Shown in pieces: positions 29,096-39,170 of a stretch of DNA of 64,000 nt (position 1 is the stretch's first letter; the number at the start of each line of letters is the position of its first letter). Position numbers and translations under genes: made by a program. Location: positions 16,758-80,757 of the forward strand of contig JAQWZU010000106.1 in the NCBI GenBank assembly GCA_029253285.1. The letters run 5' to 3'. The notes beneath the pieces are model-generated. The model searched no databases. It was given only the letters and a program-made list of their open reading frames with translations, and was not told the origin of the DNA. The stretch comes from Akkermansiaceae bacterium. GTDB taxonomy: Bacteria; Verrucomicrobiota; Verrucomicrobiia; Verrucomicrobiales; Akkermansiaceae.

Positions 29096-31588
29096 ATGGC
29101 AGCCAGCGAAAAGAAGCTCACCCCGATGATGGCCCAGTATATGGCCATGCGGAGATCCCTGCCCGACGATATCCTCCTCCTTTACCGCCTCGGTGATTTC
29201 TATGAGATGTTCTTCGAGGACGCCAAAGCCGCCGCCGGTATTCTCAACGTCGCCCTCACCAAGAGAAACGACATCCCAATGTGCGGGGTTCCGCATCACG
29301 CAGCCCAAGGCTACATCGCCAAGCTCATCAAGGCCAACAAGCGCGTCGCCATCGCCGAGCAAACGACCGCTCCCGAACCCGGAAAGATTGTCGAGCGCGA
29401 GATCGCACAAATCATCTCCGCCTCCACCGTCAACGACCTCACCCTCCTCGACGACACCAAGCATACCTACCTCGCCGCCGTCTTCCAGGGAGGCTCCGCC
29501 AAGAAGCCCAACTTCGGCCTCGCCTGCGCCGATCACACCACGGGCGAATTCACCGTCGCCGAGTTCACCGACCGCCAGCAACTCGAAGACGAACTCGCCC
29601 GTCTTTCGCCCTCCGAACTTCTCATTTCCGACGAACAAGTTCAGGAATTTGGCGGCCTTCTCGGAAATCTTCCCTACGACGGTTACGCCTTCATCTCCGA
29701 CCAAGCCCTCCACACTCTCAAGGACCACTTCAAAGTCCAGTCACTCGACGGCTTCGGCTGCTCCGGCATGTCCACCGCCCTTTCCGCTGCCGGTGGCGTA
29801 ATGCATTACCTCACCTACCAACTTCGTCGAAACTGCGATCACCTCCGCGGACTCTCGGTTCGCAATGCCGCCGACCACGTCCTCATCGACTCGGCCTCCC
29901 AAGCCAACCTTGACCTCGTCGAATCCCGCTCCGGAAAACAACACACCCTCCTCGGCGTCCTCGACCGCACCTCCACTCCGATGGGCGCCCGCAAGCTCCG
30001 CGACTGGATTCTCCACCCGCTCCGCGAGCTCGCTCCCCTCACCGCCCGACTCGACCTCGTCGATTCCCTCCTCGCCGAACCCTACCTCCTCACCAAACTT
30101 CGCGACTCGCTCAAAAACATCCGCGACATCGAACGCACCACCGGCCGCCTCTCGCAGGGAGCCGGTAATGCCCGCGATCTCAAGTCGCTTCAGACCTCCC
30201 TCGAACACATCCCAAATCTCCGCTCCGACCTCTCTTCCATTTCGAACACGTCCGGCCTTCACGGCCAGCTCATCGAAAACATCCGGGAATTTCCCGATGT
30301 CGTCGGAACTCTCCAAGCCGCCCTCGTCGACGAACCGCCCGCGCAACTTCGCGACGGCGGCATCATCCGCGACGGACACTCCGCCACGCTCGACGAACTC
30401 CGTTCCGCCTCCCGCGATGGCAAACAATGGATTGCCGAGCTCCAGCAAAGCGAACGCGAACGCACCGGCATCGACAGCCTAAAGATCAAGTTCAACAACG
30501 TCTTCGGATACTTCATCGAGATCACCAAATCGAAAGCCGACCAGGCCCCCGACGACTACCAGCGAAAACAAACGATGGCCAACGCCGAGCGCTTCATCAC
30601 GCCCGGCCTCAAGGAAGTCGAAGGCAAAGTCCTCGGTTCCGACGACCGCGCCAAGGCTCTGGAATACGAAGAGTTCGTCAAACTCCGTGCCGCCATCACC
30701 GACCATCTCGTCCCGCTTCAAAAAACGGCCGACGCTCTCGCTACACTCGACGTCCTCATCTCCTTTTCCGAAACCGCGCAACTCTACCAACACACCCGCC
30801 CCGTCCTCGACGAATCCCGCAACCTCCAAATCGTCAACGGCCGTCACCCCGTTCTTGAGCAAACTCTCATCGAAGAAAAATTCGTCCCCAACGACACCCA
30901 CATCGAGCCCGAGGAATCGCTCCTGCAAATTCTCACCGGCCCCAACATGGCCGGTAAGTCGACCTATATTCGCCAGATCGCCTTAGTGACTCTGATGGCA
31001 CAAATCGGCGCCTACGTCCCCGCCGAGCACGCGCACATCGGACTCACTGATCGCATCTTCTGCCGCGTCGGAGCCTCCGACGACCTCTCAAAGGGCCAGT
31101 CAACCTTCATGGTCGAGATGAACGAGACCTCCCTCATCGTCAACAACGCCACCGACCGTTCCCTCGTCATCCTCGACGAAATCGGACGCGGCACCGCCAC
31201 CTTCGACGGCCTCTCGATCGCCTGGTCCGTCGCCGAACATCTCCACGACGAAGTGCAATGCCGCACCCTCTTCGCGACCCACTACCACGAACTCTGCGCC
31301 CTGGCCGACAGCAAGAAGTCCGTCGCCAACTTCAACGTCGCCGTCCGCGAGTGGAACGACGACATCATCTTCCTCCGCAAAATTCTCCCCGGCCAGGCCG
31401 ACAAAAGCTACGGCATCCAGGTCGCCAGACTCGCCGGTCTCCCAAAGCCCATCCTTGATCGCGCCAAGGAAATCCTTTCCCACCTCGAGATGAGTTCCTC
31501 AAAACCCTCCCAGGAGAAAAAGGAAACCCCCAAGGCCAAAAAAGCCCTCCCCGAAGCCGACTCCCCGCAGATGGATCTCTTCGGCTGA
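29096..31588 (+). CDS. mutS: DNA mismatch repair protein MutS
   Basis: 830 aa; 'TPMMAQYMAMRRSLPDDILLLYRLGDFYEMFFEDA', 'LTGPNMAGKSTYIRQ', 'DEIGRGTATFDGLSIAW'. Confidence 0.98.
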   Translation: MAASEKKLTPMMAQYMAMRRSLPDDILLLYRLGDFYEMFFEDAKAAAGILNVALTKRNDIPMCGVPHHAAQGYIAKLIKANKRVAIAEQTTAPEPGKIVEREIAQIISASTVNDLTLLDDTKHTYLAAVFQGGSAKKPNFGLACADHTTGEFTVAEFTDRQQLEDELARLSPSELLISDEQVQEFGGLLGNLPYDGYAFISDQALHTLKDHFKVQSLDGFGCSGMSTALSAAGGVMHYLTYQLRRNCDHLRGLSVRNAADHVLIDSASQANLDLVESRSGKQHTLLGVLDRTSTPMGARKLRDWILHPLRELAPLTARLDLVDSLLAEPYLLTKLRDSLKNIRDIERTTGRLSQGAGNARDLKSLQTSLEHIPNLRSDLSSISNTSGLHGQLIENIREFPDVVGTLQAALVDEPPAQLRDGGIIRDGHSATLDELRSASRDGKQWIAELQQSERERTGIDSLKIKFNNVFGYFIEITKSKADQAPDDYQRKQTMANAERFITPGLKEVEGKVLGSDDRAKALEYEEFVKLRAAITDHLVPLQKTADALATLDVLISFSETAQLYQHTRPVLDESRNLQIVNGRHPVLEQTLIEEKFVPNDTHIEPEESLLQILTGPNMAGKSTYIRQIALVTLMAQIGAYVPAEHAHIGLTDRIFCRVGASDDLSKGQSTFMVEMNETSLIVNNATDRSLVILDEIGRGTATFDGLSIAWSVAEHLHDEVQCRTLFATHYHELCALADSKKSVANFNVAVREWNDDIIFLRKILPGQADKSYGIQVARLAGLPKPILDRAKEILSHLEMSSSKPSQEKKETPKAKKALPEADSPQMDLFG

Positions 31589-31663
31589 GGGAACTACGGC
31601 GCCCTCGCCGCTTCACTTTGCATGCCCCCGAATCCAAGCGGCAAGGGCGCCGCGACTCCTTTC

Positions 31664-32725
31664 CTACCCGCTCGGGTGAAGCTCGCGATACTTGATCGCT
31701 TCGACTCCAAGCGCAGCAGCTGTTCCGAGGATCATTTCCTCACAAGCAGTTCTTGGAACCTGCGCAGCAGGCTTGGTCAGGCCGCAGATGATTTTCCCGT
31801 ATGCCTGGGCCCCGCCGAGGTGACGAAGGAGCTTCAGTGAAATATGCGCGGCGTCGAGGGAAGGAAAAATAAGAACGTCCGATGGTGGCTTCACCGCCAA
31901 TTCGGGAACTTTGACTGCAGCAGCCTCTGGCACGAGTGCCACGTCCGCTTGAATTTCGCCATCCACATCAATAGCGAGAACATCGACCCGCTCATTGGCC
32001 AATGCAGCCGCGGCTTGCATCATACGGGATGATTCGTCGCGGGCGCTTCCGTAATTGGAATGGCTCAGCAAAGCAACCCGGGTCATGCGTCCCAAGTGGT
32101 GATGAGCCAACTTTCCGGCTTCGGCCGCGATCGTGGCAATGTCATCGACTCCCGGCTCGGCAATTAATCCGGTATCCGCGAGGAAGAGGATTCCATCGGC
32201 TCCAAAATTCGGCAGGCTGTCTGAAACCAACACCGTGCAGGCAAAAGCCTTGTCGACACTCGGGCAAGGCTTCACCAAATGAAGGACCGGACGGAGGACG
32301 CCAAAGGGATCGATCTGATTTCCTCCCAAGCAGGCGTCGGCCTGACCGTATTGCACCATCATCGCGGCGAAGTAATGCGGTTTAGCGATGATACTTTCAG
32401 CATCAACATTCACAATTCCCCGGTAACGCTCGATTCGCTCAAATCGCCCGCAGAAGAGCTTGAAATCGGATGATTTCGCCGGATCGATAATACGCACGAA
32501 CTTGGTCGATAGCCCCAAGTCGGCAAAAATCGCGAGGATCTTCTCCCGATCTCCCAACAAAATAGGAATTCCCAACTCCAACTCCACCATCCTCGCAGCA
32601 ACCCGGACAATGCGGGGATCTTCGGCTTCCGTGAAGACAATCCGCTTGGGATGGCGCTTCAACTGATCAAAAAGAGGCTTGGTAAACGAATTGGGATCGG
32701 GAAAAACGCTGGCGGAATCAGACAT
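31664..32725 (-). CDS. pta: Phosphate acetyl/acyltransferase family protein
   Basis: Start MSDSASVFPDPNSF; 'KRIVFTEAEDPRIVRVAARMVELELGIPILLGDREKI', 'RVALLSHSNYGSA'. Confidence 0.85.
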   Translation of the reverse strand: MSDSASVFPDPNSFTKPLFDQLKRHPKRIVFTEAEDPRIVRVAARMVELELGIPILLGDREKILAIFADLGLSTKFVRIIDPAKSSDFKLFCGRFERIERYRGIVNVDAESIIAKPHYFAAMMVQYGQADACLGGNQIDPFGVLRPVLHLVKPCPSVDKAFACTVLVSDSLPNFGADGILFLADTGLIAEPGVDDIATIAAEAGKLAHHHLGRMTRVALLSHSNYGSARDESSRMMQAAAALANERVDVLAIDVDGEIQADVALVPEAAAVKVPELAVKPPSDVLIFPSLDAAHISLKLLRHLGGAQAYGKIICGLTKPAAQVPRTACEEMILGTAAALGVEAIKYRELHPSG

Positions 32726-32796
32726 GTGGCATGAGGCTTTGCGCCTTGGCGAGGAATCTAGTATGACTCCCTCGTTGCGACAACGCCAAAGCGCCA

Positions 32797-33594
32797 ATGC
32801 TTGCAGATTACCACACCCACACCCCGCTTTGCCGTCATGCAGAGGGCAAACCGGAGGAATACCTCGACCAAGCCCTCGCCGCTGGACTGGTGGAATACGG
32901 CATTTCCGACCACGCCCCGCAGACGCCCGAGCCCTTCGACGACTGGCGTATGCTCGAATCCGAGCTCCCGGAATACCTCGAATGGATCGAGCGTGCCCGC
33001 CAACACGCCGGCGCCCGACTCCCAGTGCGGGCGGGGCTGGAGTGCGACTGGTTCTCCGACTGCCACGAATGGATCGTCAATCTCTCCGGCAGATACGAAT
33101 GGGATTTCCTCATTGGCTCTGTCCACTACCTCGGCGACAAGTGGGATTTCGATAATCCAAAATGGCTCGGGCGCTGGGCCGAAACAGACGTCGAAGAAAT
33201 CTGGACCGCCTATTGGGAAGAATATGCCAACATGGCCCGCTCCGGCCTTTTCGACATTCTCGGCCACCCCGACCTCATCAAAAAATTCGCCTACACTCCG
33301 GAAGGTGACCTTCGTCGGTTTTACGACCCAGCCATCGAAGCCATCGTCGCCGGACACGCCGCGATCGAACTCAACACCGCCGGCTTCCACAAACCCTGCG
33401 CCGAGCAATACCCTTCCGCCGAGTTTCTCAAGCTCGCCCGCGAAGCCAACATCCCCATCACCCTCTCCTCCGACGCTCACGCCCCCGGCGAAGTCGCCCG
33501 CGATTTCGACAAGGGCACCGCCCTCATCAAAGAAGCCGGCTACACCCAACTCTGCCGCTTCGACCAACGGACCCGCACCCAAGTCGATTTTTAA
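32797..33594 (+). CDS. PHP-domain histidinol-phosphatase-like
   Basis: 'MLADYHTHTPLCRHAEGKPEEYLDQALAAGLVEYGISDHAP', 'GSVHYL', 'SDAHAPGEV'. Confidence 0.88.
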   Translation: MLADYHTHTPLCRHAEGKPEEYLDQALAAGLVEYGISDHAPQTPEPFDDWRMLESELPEYLEWIERARQHAGARLPVRAGLECDWFSDCHEWIVNLSGRYEWDFLIGSVHYLGDKWDFDNPKWLGRWAETDVEEIWTAYWEEYANMARSGLFDILGHPDLIKKFAYTPEGDLRRFYDPAIEAIVAGHAAIELNTAGFHKPCAEQYPSAEFLKLAREANIPITLSSDAHAPGEVARDFDKGTALIKEAGYTQLCRFDQRTRTQVDF

Positions 33595-33658
33595 CCCCCT
33601 CAACCAAAAAAGAGGTCCGCGTCAATTCGCGAAATTAACGGTCACCCCCCAACCATGG

Positions 33659-33693
33659 ATGCTCCATGCTCCATGCTCCATGCTCCATGCTCG
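33659..33693. repeat. Heptanucleotide tandem repeat ATGCTCC x5 (last unit imperfect)
   Basis: atgctcc atgctcc atgctcc atgctcc atgctcg. Confidence 0.95.
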
Positions 33694-33776
33694 AAAGCCC
33701 AAAGCCATCATAGCAAACCCAAAAGCGACCTCTTCTTTTCCATCCTCAAATTCTGCCACAGAATACGCTAGATTTC

Positions 33777-34199
33777 ATGATCCTCACCGAGCCCGTTCAC
33801 ATTAACTTCCACTGCCCTGCCATCGACCCGCTGGGACGGGAAAATCTAATTGGTAAACTTCGCTTCCTCAGCGACCACGTCGAACTTTCCTGGCGTATGA
33901 AAGGCAACGTCTTCACCGGCGGAAAAAGTGAAATGGAAACGATCGACCTGCCATATTCTGAAATCGACCACGTCGAGCTTGTCAAAAAATGGTGGAAGAT
34001 CCGAAAGCTTATCTTCCGTGTCTCCAACCCCAAACTCCTCGGCGACATCCCCATGTCCGACATGGGGAAGCTCGAAATGGAAATCGACAAACGCTCCCGT
34101 CAGGAAGCCAAAAAGCTCACTTCCCTCATCGACTTCCAACGTTCCGTCTTCCTCCTTGATGAACAAGACAAACGTCTCACGGCAATGAGGGAGGAGTAA
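33777..34199 (+). CDS. Hypothetical protein
   Basis: 140 aa ORF; coding-like composition. Confidence 0.65.
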   Translation: MILTEPVHINFHCPAIDPLGRENLIGKLRFLSDHVELSWRMKGNVFTGGKSEMETIDLPYSEIDHVELVKKWWKIRKLIFRVSNPKLLGDIPMSDMGKLEMEIDKRSRQEAKKLTSLIDFQRSVFLLDEQDKRLTAMREE

Positions 34200-34223
34200 G
34201 TCGCTTTCTCACGCAGAGACTCC

Positions 34224-35648
34224 TTATGCAAGGATCGGCTTAATCACCTTCCCACCCACATCGGTCAGCCTGAATCGCCGTCCGTTGTAATTATACGTCA
34301 GTTTCTCGTGATTGAAGCCCAGCTGATGCAAGATCGTCGCGTGGATGTCATTCACGTGCGCTTTATCAACGGCAGCGTGATGACCAATTTCATCCGACTC
34401 CCCATAACTCACGCCACCTTTCACTCCGCCGCCCGCCATCCAGGTGGTGAAGCAATGCGGGTTGTGATCGCGACCCGGTTTCTTTGATTTTTGAGTCAAC
34501 GGAAGGCGTCCAAATTCCCCGCCCCAAATCACAAGAGTATCATTGAGCAGCCCACGTTGTTCCAGGTCCGTCAAAAGCCCCGCAATTGGTGTATCGGTCT
34601 CGCCAGCGAACTGGCTGTGGTTTCCCTTAATGTCGTTGTGTCCGTCCCAACTCCGTTGATTTTCCATCCCGCCGGAATAGATCTGCACGAAACGCACTCC
34701 TCGTTCAACCATGCGTCGCGCGGTAAGACATTGACGTGCGAAGTGATCGCATCGCTTCTCGCCTACGCCATAGAGTTTTTTGACATGCTCCGGCTCGCGG
34801 TCGATATCGAAAGCTTCGGGCGCGGCATTCTGCATCCGGTAAGCCAACTCAAAACTCTTAATCCGAGCCTCCAGTTCCGCATCACCGGGACGCTCTTTGA
34901 TGTGCTCGCCGTTGAGTTTCTTCAACAAGGCTAATTGCCGCAACTGCTGGGCATCGCTCATATGCTTGGGTCGATTGAGATTATCAATCGGGTCCCCCTT
35001 CGGCTTGAGCCAAGTGCCTTGGTAAACACTCGGCAAAAATCCCGCACCCCAATTTGCCGCATGACCTTTGGGCAGGCCACGGTCGAGTGGGTCGGACATC
35101 ACCACGAAAGCCGGCAAGTCACGACTCTCGCTTCCCAGCCCATAAGTCACCCACGACCCCACACAGGGCAAGCCCATGCGCGGCTGCCCGGAGTTCATCA
35201 TAAAGAGCGCCGGACTGTGGTTGTTAGACTCGGTATGCCCCGAGTGAATGAAAGCCATCTTGTCGACGTGCTCGCCAAGCTTCGGAAAAATCGACGACAC
35301 CATCTTCCCGCACTCTCCGCGCGGGGTGAACTCGAAGGGCGACTTCATCAAGGGCCCGACGGCATTGGCGAAAAATCCAGTATTCTTATCGAAGCCCTCG
35401 AGTTCCTTTCCGTCCATCTTCTCGAGCTCCGGCTTATAATCCCAGGTATCGACCTGACTGGGACCGCCATTGATGAACAACCAAATCACCGACTTGGCCT
35501 TCCCTCCGAAATGCCCCTTTTTAGGAGCGAGTGGATCATCAGTTACAAGAAGCCCCTCATCGGCCAACAAGCTAGCGAGACCAAGGCCACCCAGGCCGGC
35601 TCCTGATTTTTGAAGCCAATGACGGCGCGTATAGTGAGGAAGATTCAT
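34224..35648 (-). CDS. DUF1501 family protein (Tat signal)
   Basis: 'YTRRHWLQKSGAGLGGLGLASLL', 'SVIWLFINGGPSQVDTWDYKPE', 'LVIWGGEFGRLPLTQ'. Confidence 0.92.
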   Translation of the reverse strand: MNLPHYTRRHWLQKSGAGLGGLGLASLLADEGLLVTDDPLAPKKGHFGGKAKSVIWLFINGGPSQVDTWDYKPELEKMDGKELEGFDKNTGFFANAVGPLMKSPFEFTPRGECGKMVSSIFPKLGEHVDKMAFIHSGHTESNNHSPALFMMNSGQPRMGLPCVGSWVTYGLGSESRDLPAFVVMSDPLDRGLPKGHAANWGAGFLPSVYQGTWLKPKGDPIDNLNRPKHMSDAQQLRQLALLKKLNGEHIKERPGDAELEARIKSFELAYRMQNAAPEAFDIDREPEHVKKLYGVGEKRCDHFARQCLTARRMVERGVRFVQIYSGGMENQRSWDGHNDIKGNHSQFAGETDTPIAGLLTDLEQRGLLNDTLVIWGGEFGRLPLTQKSKKPGRDHNPHCFTTWMAGGGVKGGVSYGESDEIGHHAAVDKAHVNDIHATILHQLGFNHEKLTYNYNGRRFRLTDVGGKVIKPILA

Positions 35649-38600
35649 GGTAGATAAACAAATTCGTTAAGGCTGAAAATGACCTGACAAAGGTCAGCGT
35701 AGGCAAGTTGTTTCCCGTTTTTGGTTCCTTGATAAGAAGACGCCTGAGCATCAATGAACGCGCGGTTATCACGTAACTCCGTTGAGCTTGGGTCACGACT
35801 TAGCGTGCGACGGTAGAGTTCGCTAATCGCTTCATCGGTCTCCTTTTGGGAGACACTTGCCGCCAAAGCGCCCGCCCAACTCACAACCTGCGGATTATTC
35901 ATGAAGAGCAAGGCCTGGGGTGCGATCGTCGTACTGGGACGACTTCCCTGACTCGACAGCGGCTCAGGTTGATCAAAGATCTGCATCATCGGAACGAGCC
36001 GACTACGCTTGATCATGAAATAGATACTGCGACGGCGATGCCTCTCATCCAAAGTCCCCGGTCCATACATTCTGGTGTCCAGTTGCCCGGCCGACGAAAG
36101 AATAGAATCACGCACGATTTCGGCTTCGAGACGTCGCGGAGTGAAGCGCCAGAGGAATTGATTATCGGGATCAGCCGCAACTTTCTTCGGCGAGGGCGCA
36201 CTGCTTTGTTGCCAGGTCGCACTGAGCATGATGTCGCGATGTAAGGCTTTCACATCCCATCCGCTCGCAATAAACTGTCGAGCCATGTAATCCAACAACT
36301 CCGGATGCGAGGGAAGCTTTCCTTGCAGACCAAAGTCGTTCGGGGTCGATACGATTCCCCTTCCAAAGTGATGATGCCAAATACGATTCACTGCCACCCG
36401 CGCCAACAAGTGGCCTGCGCCATTCTCGACATCCGTCATCCAGTTCGCCAATCCGGTGCGACGATAACTCGTACGCTTCCAATCAGCCGGAGGCTGCTCC
36501 TGCCAATCAGCACTGGCCTTGCCATCATTCATGAGCACCTGAAGAAAACCCGCATTTGCCACACCCTTTTTCTGATTCGGATCGCCTCGACTTAGGAAAT
36601 GTGTCTTAGGATAAAAATGCGGGAAACCGCGGCCATCGGCATGATGTTTTGTTGGCTTAAACCCTTCGCTGGTCACCTGCACTTTGGTCACGCTGGGCTT
36701 GGGCTTGGTTCCGGGGGAATTTCTGACAGCCGCATCCAGCTTCACCCATTCCGGGATTGAAATGAGGTATTGCTGAAAGAGCACCTCTCGCTGTTTCTCA
36801 TCAAGCGTTCCTTTCGCCAAAGCCTCAAGAGCCGCGCTGATCGCACCGTCTTTTCCACCGCCCACTTTCACTGAAGGCGCAGGATTTCCACTCACCGAAA
36901 GACGGAATCTTCCCAAGCTATGCTGTGTGTTATTGGAAAACCTCAGTTCCACCTCCAGCATCTCTCCGCTATTAAGCTTCGTTACCTTCTCTAACTCAAA
37001 AACCGCAGCCTGATCTTTCCCAATCCCTCCTGAATCCACAGCCCAACCAGTCCCATTGAAATCTTTGTCAATCGACGAAGCCACCGAGAGATTACTCTTA
37101 TTTTGTTGATGCGTCGCTTTCGCGCCGACCAATTTCAGCTCCCGTTTTTTCCCGTCGCGAGAAACCGCCAAAAGCTTGAGATTGCTCAATGCAAAATTCC
37201 CATTACTCGCTCGCCCCGGTCCCTTTCGCTTCATCGAGGAATCAGTCAAGGCCTCCACGCGGAGAAATCGCATCATCCCCGAAGGAGGTGCCGATCCGAC
37301 TGTATAGGTCTCCTTCGCCCCTGCTGCCCCCACCGCCAATATCGCACCGTCGGCTTGCTGTTTCAGCTTGGTTGCCTTGTGACTGGAAACGGCACTCTTC
37401 ACGCCAAGGTTCATCCACTCACTTTGCGCCACCGAAGAACGAGCACCGGTCTTGAGCCACTCTTTAAATGAATTTACCAGCTTGGGATTCGCTTCAAATG
37501 CCGCGCGAGCATTCACTGACTGATCGCACCTCACCTGCCACTCCTTCAAGGCCAACTGATATTCTTCAGAATCCAAATCAACATCGATCTCACTGCGAAT
37601 CGTCGTGGTGAAGTTCGCCACAAAACGATAGTAATCCTTGACCGGAATGGGATCAAACTTGTGATCATGGCAACGGGCACATCCGATGGTCAGCCCCAAC
37701 ATCGCCGTGCCAGTCGTGGCGGCCATGTCGTCCAATTCATCGTAACGCGCGCTTTCAAATTCCTTCTCCGTCAGCTGCGTCGGAAAGACACCCGCTCCTA
37801 AAAAACCCGTCGCCATCATCGCGAGCGGATTCTCCGGATCGATCTCGTCGCCCGCGACTTGCAACCGAACAAATTCATCCCAGGGCATGTTCGCGTTGAG
37901 CGCCTTGATCACAAAATCGCGATAGTGGTAAGCATACTTACGGTTGTAATCCTGCTCAAAGCCATGGCTCTCCGCAAAGCGCGCCGCATCCAACCAATGC
38001 CGCGCCCAACGCTCTCCATAGTGCGGGCTGGCGAGAAGTTCATCCACCAAGTCCACATGGCTCATCGAAAGCGCCGCCTTCAATTGCTCTGCGGTCGGCG
38101 GCAATCCAATCACCGATAAATACGCCCGCCGAATCCGATCTCGATCCTTGGCCTGCGAATTGGGAAGCAGATTATTTTCCTGCAATTTTGCCGCGACGAA
38201 TTGGTCAATCTCCCCCTTCACCCATTTCCCTCCAGCCTTCGGCGGCGTCACCTTGGCCAGCGGCTTAAACGACCAAAACTCACGATCACTATCCGTCACC
38301 CTCATCTCAGCAGGACGATCGCCCTTCTTCTCAAGCAGCGGCTTGTCATAAGGTGCGCCCAGCGCGATCCACTTCTCAAAATCTGCGATCAGGGAATCAG
38401 GTAGCTTGTCCTTCTTCGGCGGCATCTCCAGGTCCTCTTCCTCATGTCGGATCAAAGTGAGTAAATAACTCTCTCCCGGCTTTTCCAAATCAATGGCATC
38501 CTCCGAATCCCCGCCTTCCAACAACAAATCCCGCGTTGAGAGATCCAATCCCGAGCGAACCTTCTCATCCCCGTGGCATTTCAGACAATTGTCGATCAGG

Positions 38601-38722
38601 GCCGGACGAATCGTCTTTTGAAACAAGGCAGTCCCCTCCTTCATCTTCTCGGCATGCCCTTCCTGGGACAATGCCGGACTACCTAAGAGAACAACCGCGA
38701 TAGTAAGGACTTGTTTGCGCAT
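35645..38722 (-). CDS. Cytochrome-type PSCyt1 / DUF1549 / DUF1553 protein
   Basis: 1025 aa; 'RPALIDNCLKCHGDEKVRSGLDLSTRD', 'RDRIRRAYLSVIGLPPTAEQ', 'CARCHDHKFDPIPVKDYYRF'. Confidence 0.92.
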   Translation of the reverse strand: MRKQVLTIAVVLLGSPALSQEGHAEKMKEGTALFQKTIRPALIDNCLKCHGDEKVRSGLDLSTRDLLLEGGDSEDAIDLEKPGESYLLTLIRHEEEDLEMPPKKDKLPDSLIADFEKWIALGAPYDKPLLEKKGDRPAEMRVTDSDREFWSFKPLAKVTPPKAGGKWVKGEIDQFVAAKLQENNLLPNSQAKDRDRIRRAYLSVIGLPPTAEQLKAALSMSHVDLVDELLASPHYGERWARHWLDAARFAESHGFEQDYNRKYAYHYRDFVIKALNANMPWDEFVRLQVAGDEIDPENPLAMMATGFLGAGVFPTQLTEKEFESARYDELDDMAATTGTAMLGLTIGCARCHDHKFDPIPVKDYYRFVANFTTTIRSEIDVDLDSEEYQLALKEWQVRCDQSVNARAAFEANPKLVNSFKEWLKTGARSSVAQSEWMNLGVKSAVSSHKATKLKQQADGAILAVGAAGAKETYTVGSAPPSGMMRFLRVEALTDSSMKRKGPGRASNGNFALSNLKLLAVSRDGKKRELKLVGAKATHQQNKSNLSVASSIDKDFNGTGWAVDSGGIGKDQAAVFELEKVTKLNSGEMLEVELRFSNNTQHSLGRFRLSVSGNPAPSVKVGGGKDGAISAALEALAKGTLDEKQREVLFQQYLISIPEWVKLDAAVRNSPGTKPKPSVTKVQVTSEGFKPTKHHADGRGFPHFYPKTHFLSRGDPNQKKGVANAGFLQVLMNDGKASADWQEQPPADWKRTSYRRTGLANWMTDVENGAGHLLARVAVNRIWHHHFGRGIVSTPNDFGLQGKLPSHPELLDYMARQFIASGWDVKALHRDIMLSATWQQSSAPSPKKVAADPDNQFLWRFTPRRLEAEIVRDSILSSAGQLDTRMYGPGTLDERHRRRSIYFMIKRSRLVPMMQIFDQPEPLSSQGSRPSTTIAPQALLFMNNPQVVSWAGALAASVSQKETDEAISELYRRTLSRDPSSTELRDNRAFIDAQASSYQGTKNGKQLAYADLCQVIFSLNEFVYLP

Positions 38723-38767
38723 AGAATTCAGACCAGTGATCAGTAGTTTCCCATTTACGCCCCACCC

Positions 38768-39005
38768 ATGGCAATCTCTATCAAGAGCCCACTACGAAAA
38801 AAGAGAGACTTTTACCGCCAGCTGCGCTGGTGCGAACCTTGGTTCCAAGAGGCCATCGACCGCCTGAAGAAAGAACGCGGAGAGACGAATCGGGAGAATG
38901 GAAATCAGAAATTATATTTTTCTCACTCCCCCCCCCGGCCAGCTAGGACTTTCCTACCGCGGTCTCATCCTGCCTCAACAACAAAAAACGAGTGGTACGG
39001 GATGA
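38768..39005 (+). pseudogene. Small ORF interrupted or re-registered at a 9-C homopolymer
   Basis: MAISIKSPLRKKRDFYRQLRWCEPWFQEAIDRLKKERGETNRENGNQKLYFSHSPP then C9 at 38928-38936; the nominal frame runs antisense through a tRNA. Confidence 0.45.
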
Positions 39006-39068
39006 CGGACTCGAACCGCCGACATACTCGGTGTAAACGAGTCGCTCTACCAACTGAGCTAATCCCGC
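38993..39068 (-). tRNA. tRNA-Val (anticodon TAC), CCA encoded
   Basis: Minus strand GCGGGATTAGCTCAGTTGGTAGAGCGACTCGTTTACACCGAGTATGTCGGCGGTTCGAGTCCGTCATCCCGTACCA: full cloverleaf. Confidence 0.93.
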
Positions 39069-39170
39069 ATGGACCACTCGGACGGGCGGACTTTAATCAG
39101 AAGCCTGGGGGGCGATCAAGCGATTTGCGCGCTTGTGTGTCACTAAATTCGGTGATTTCTTTCGCGCGCC

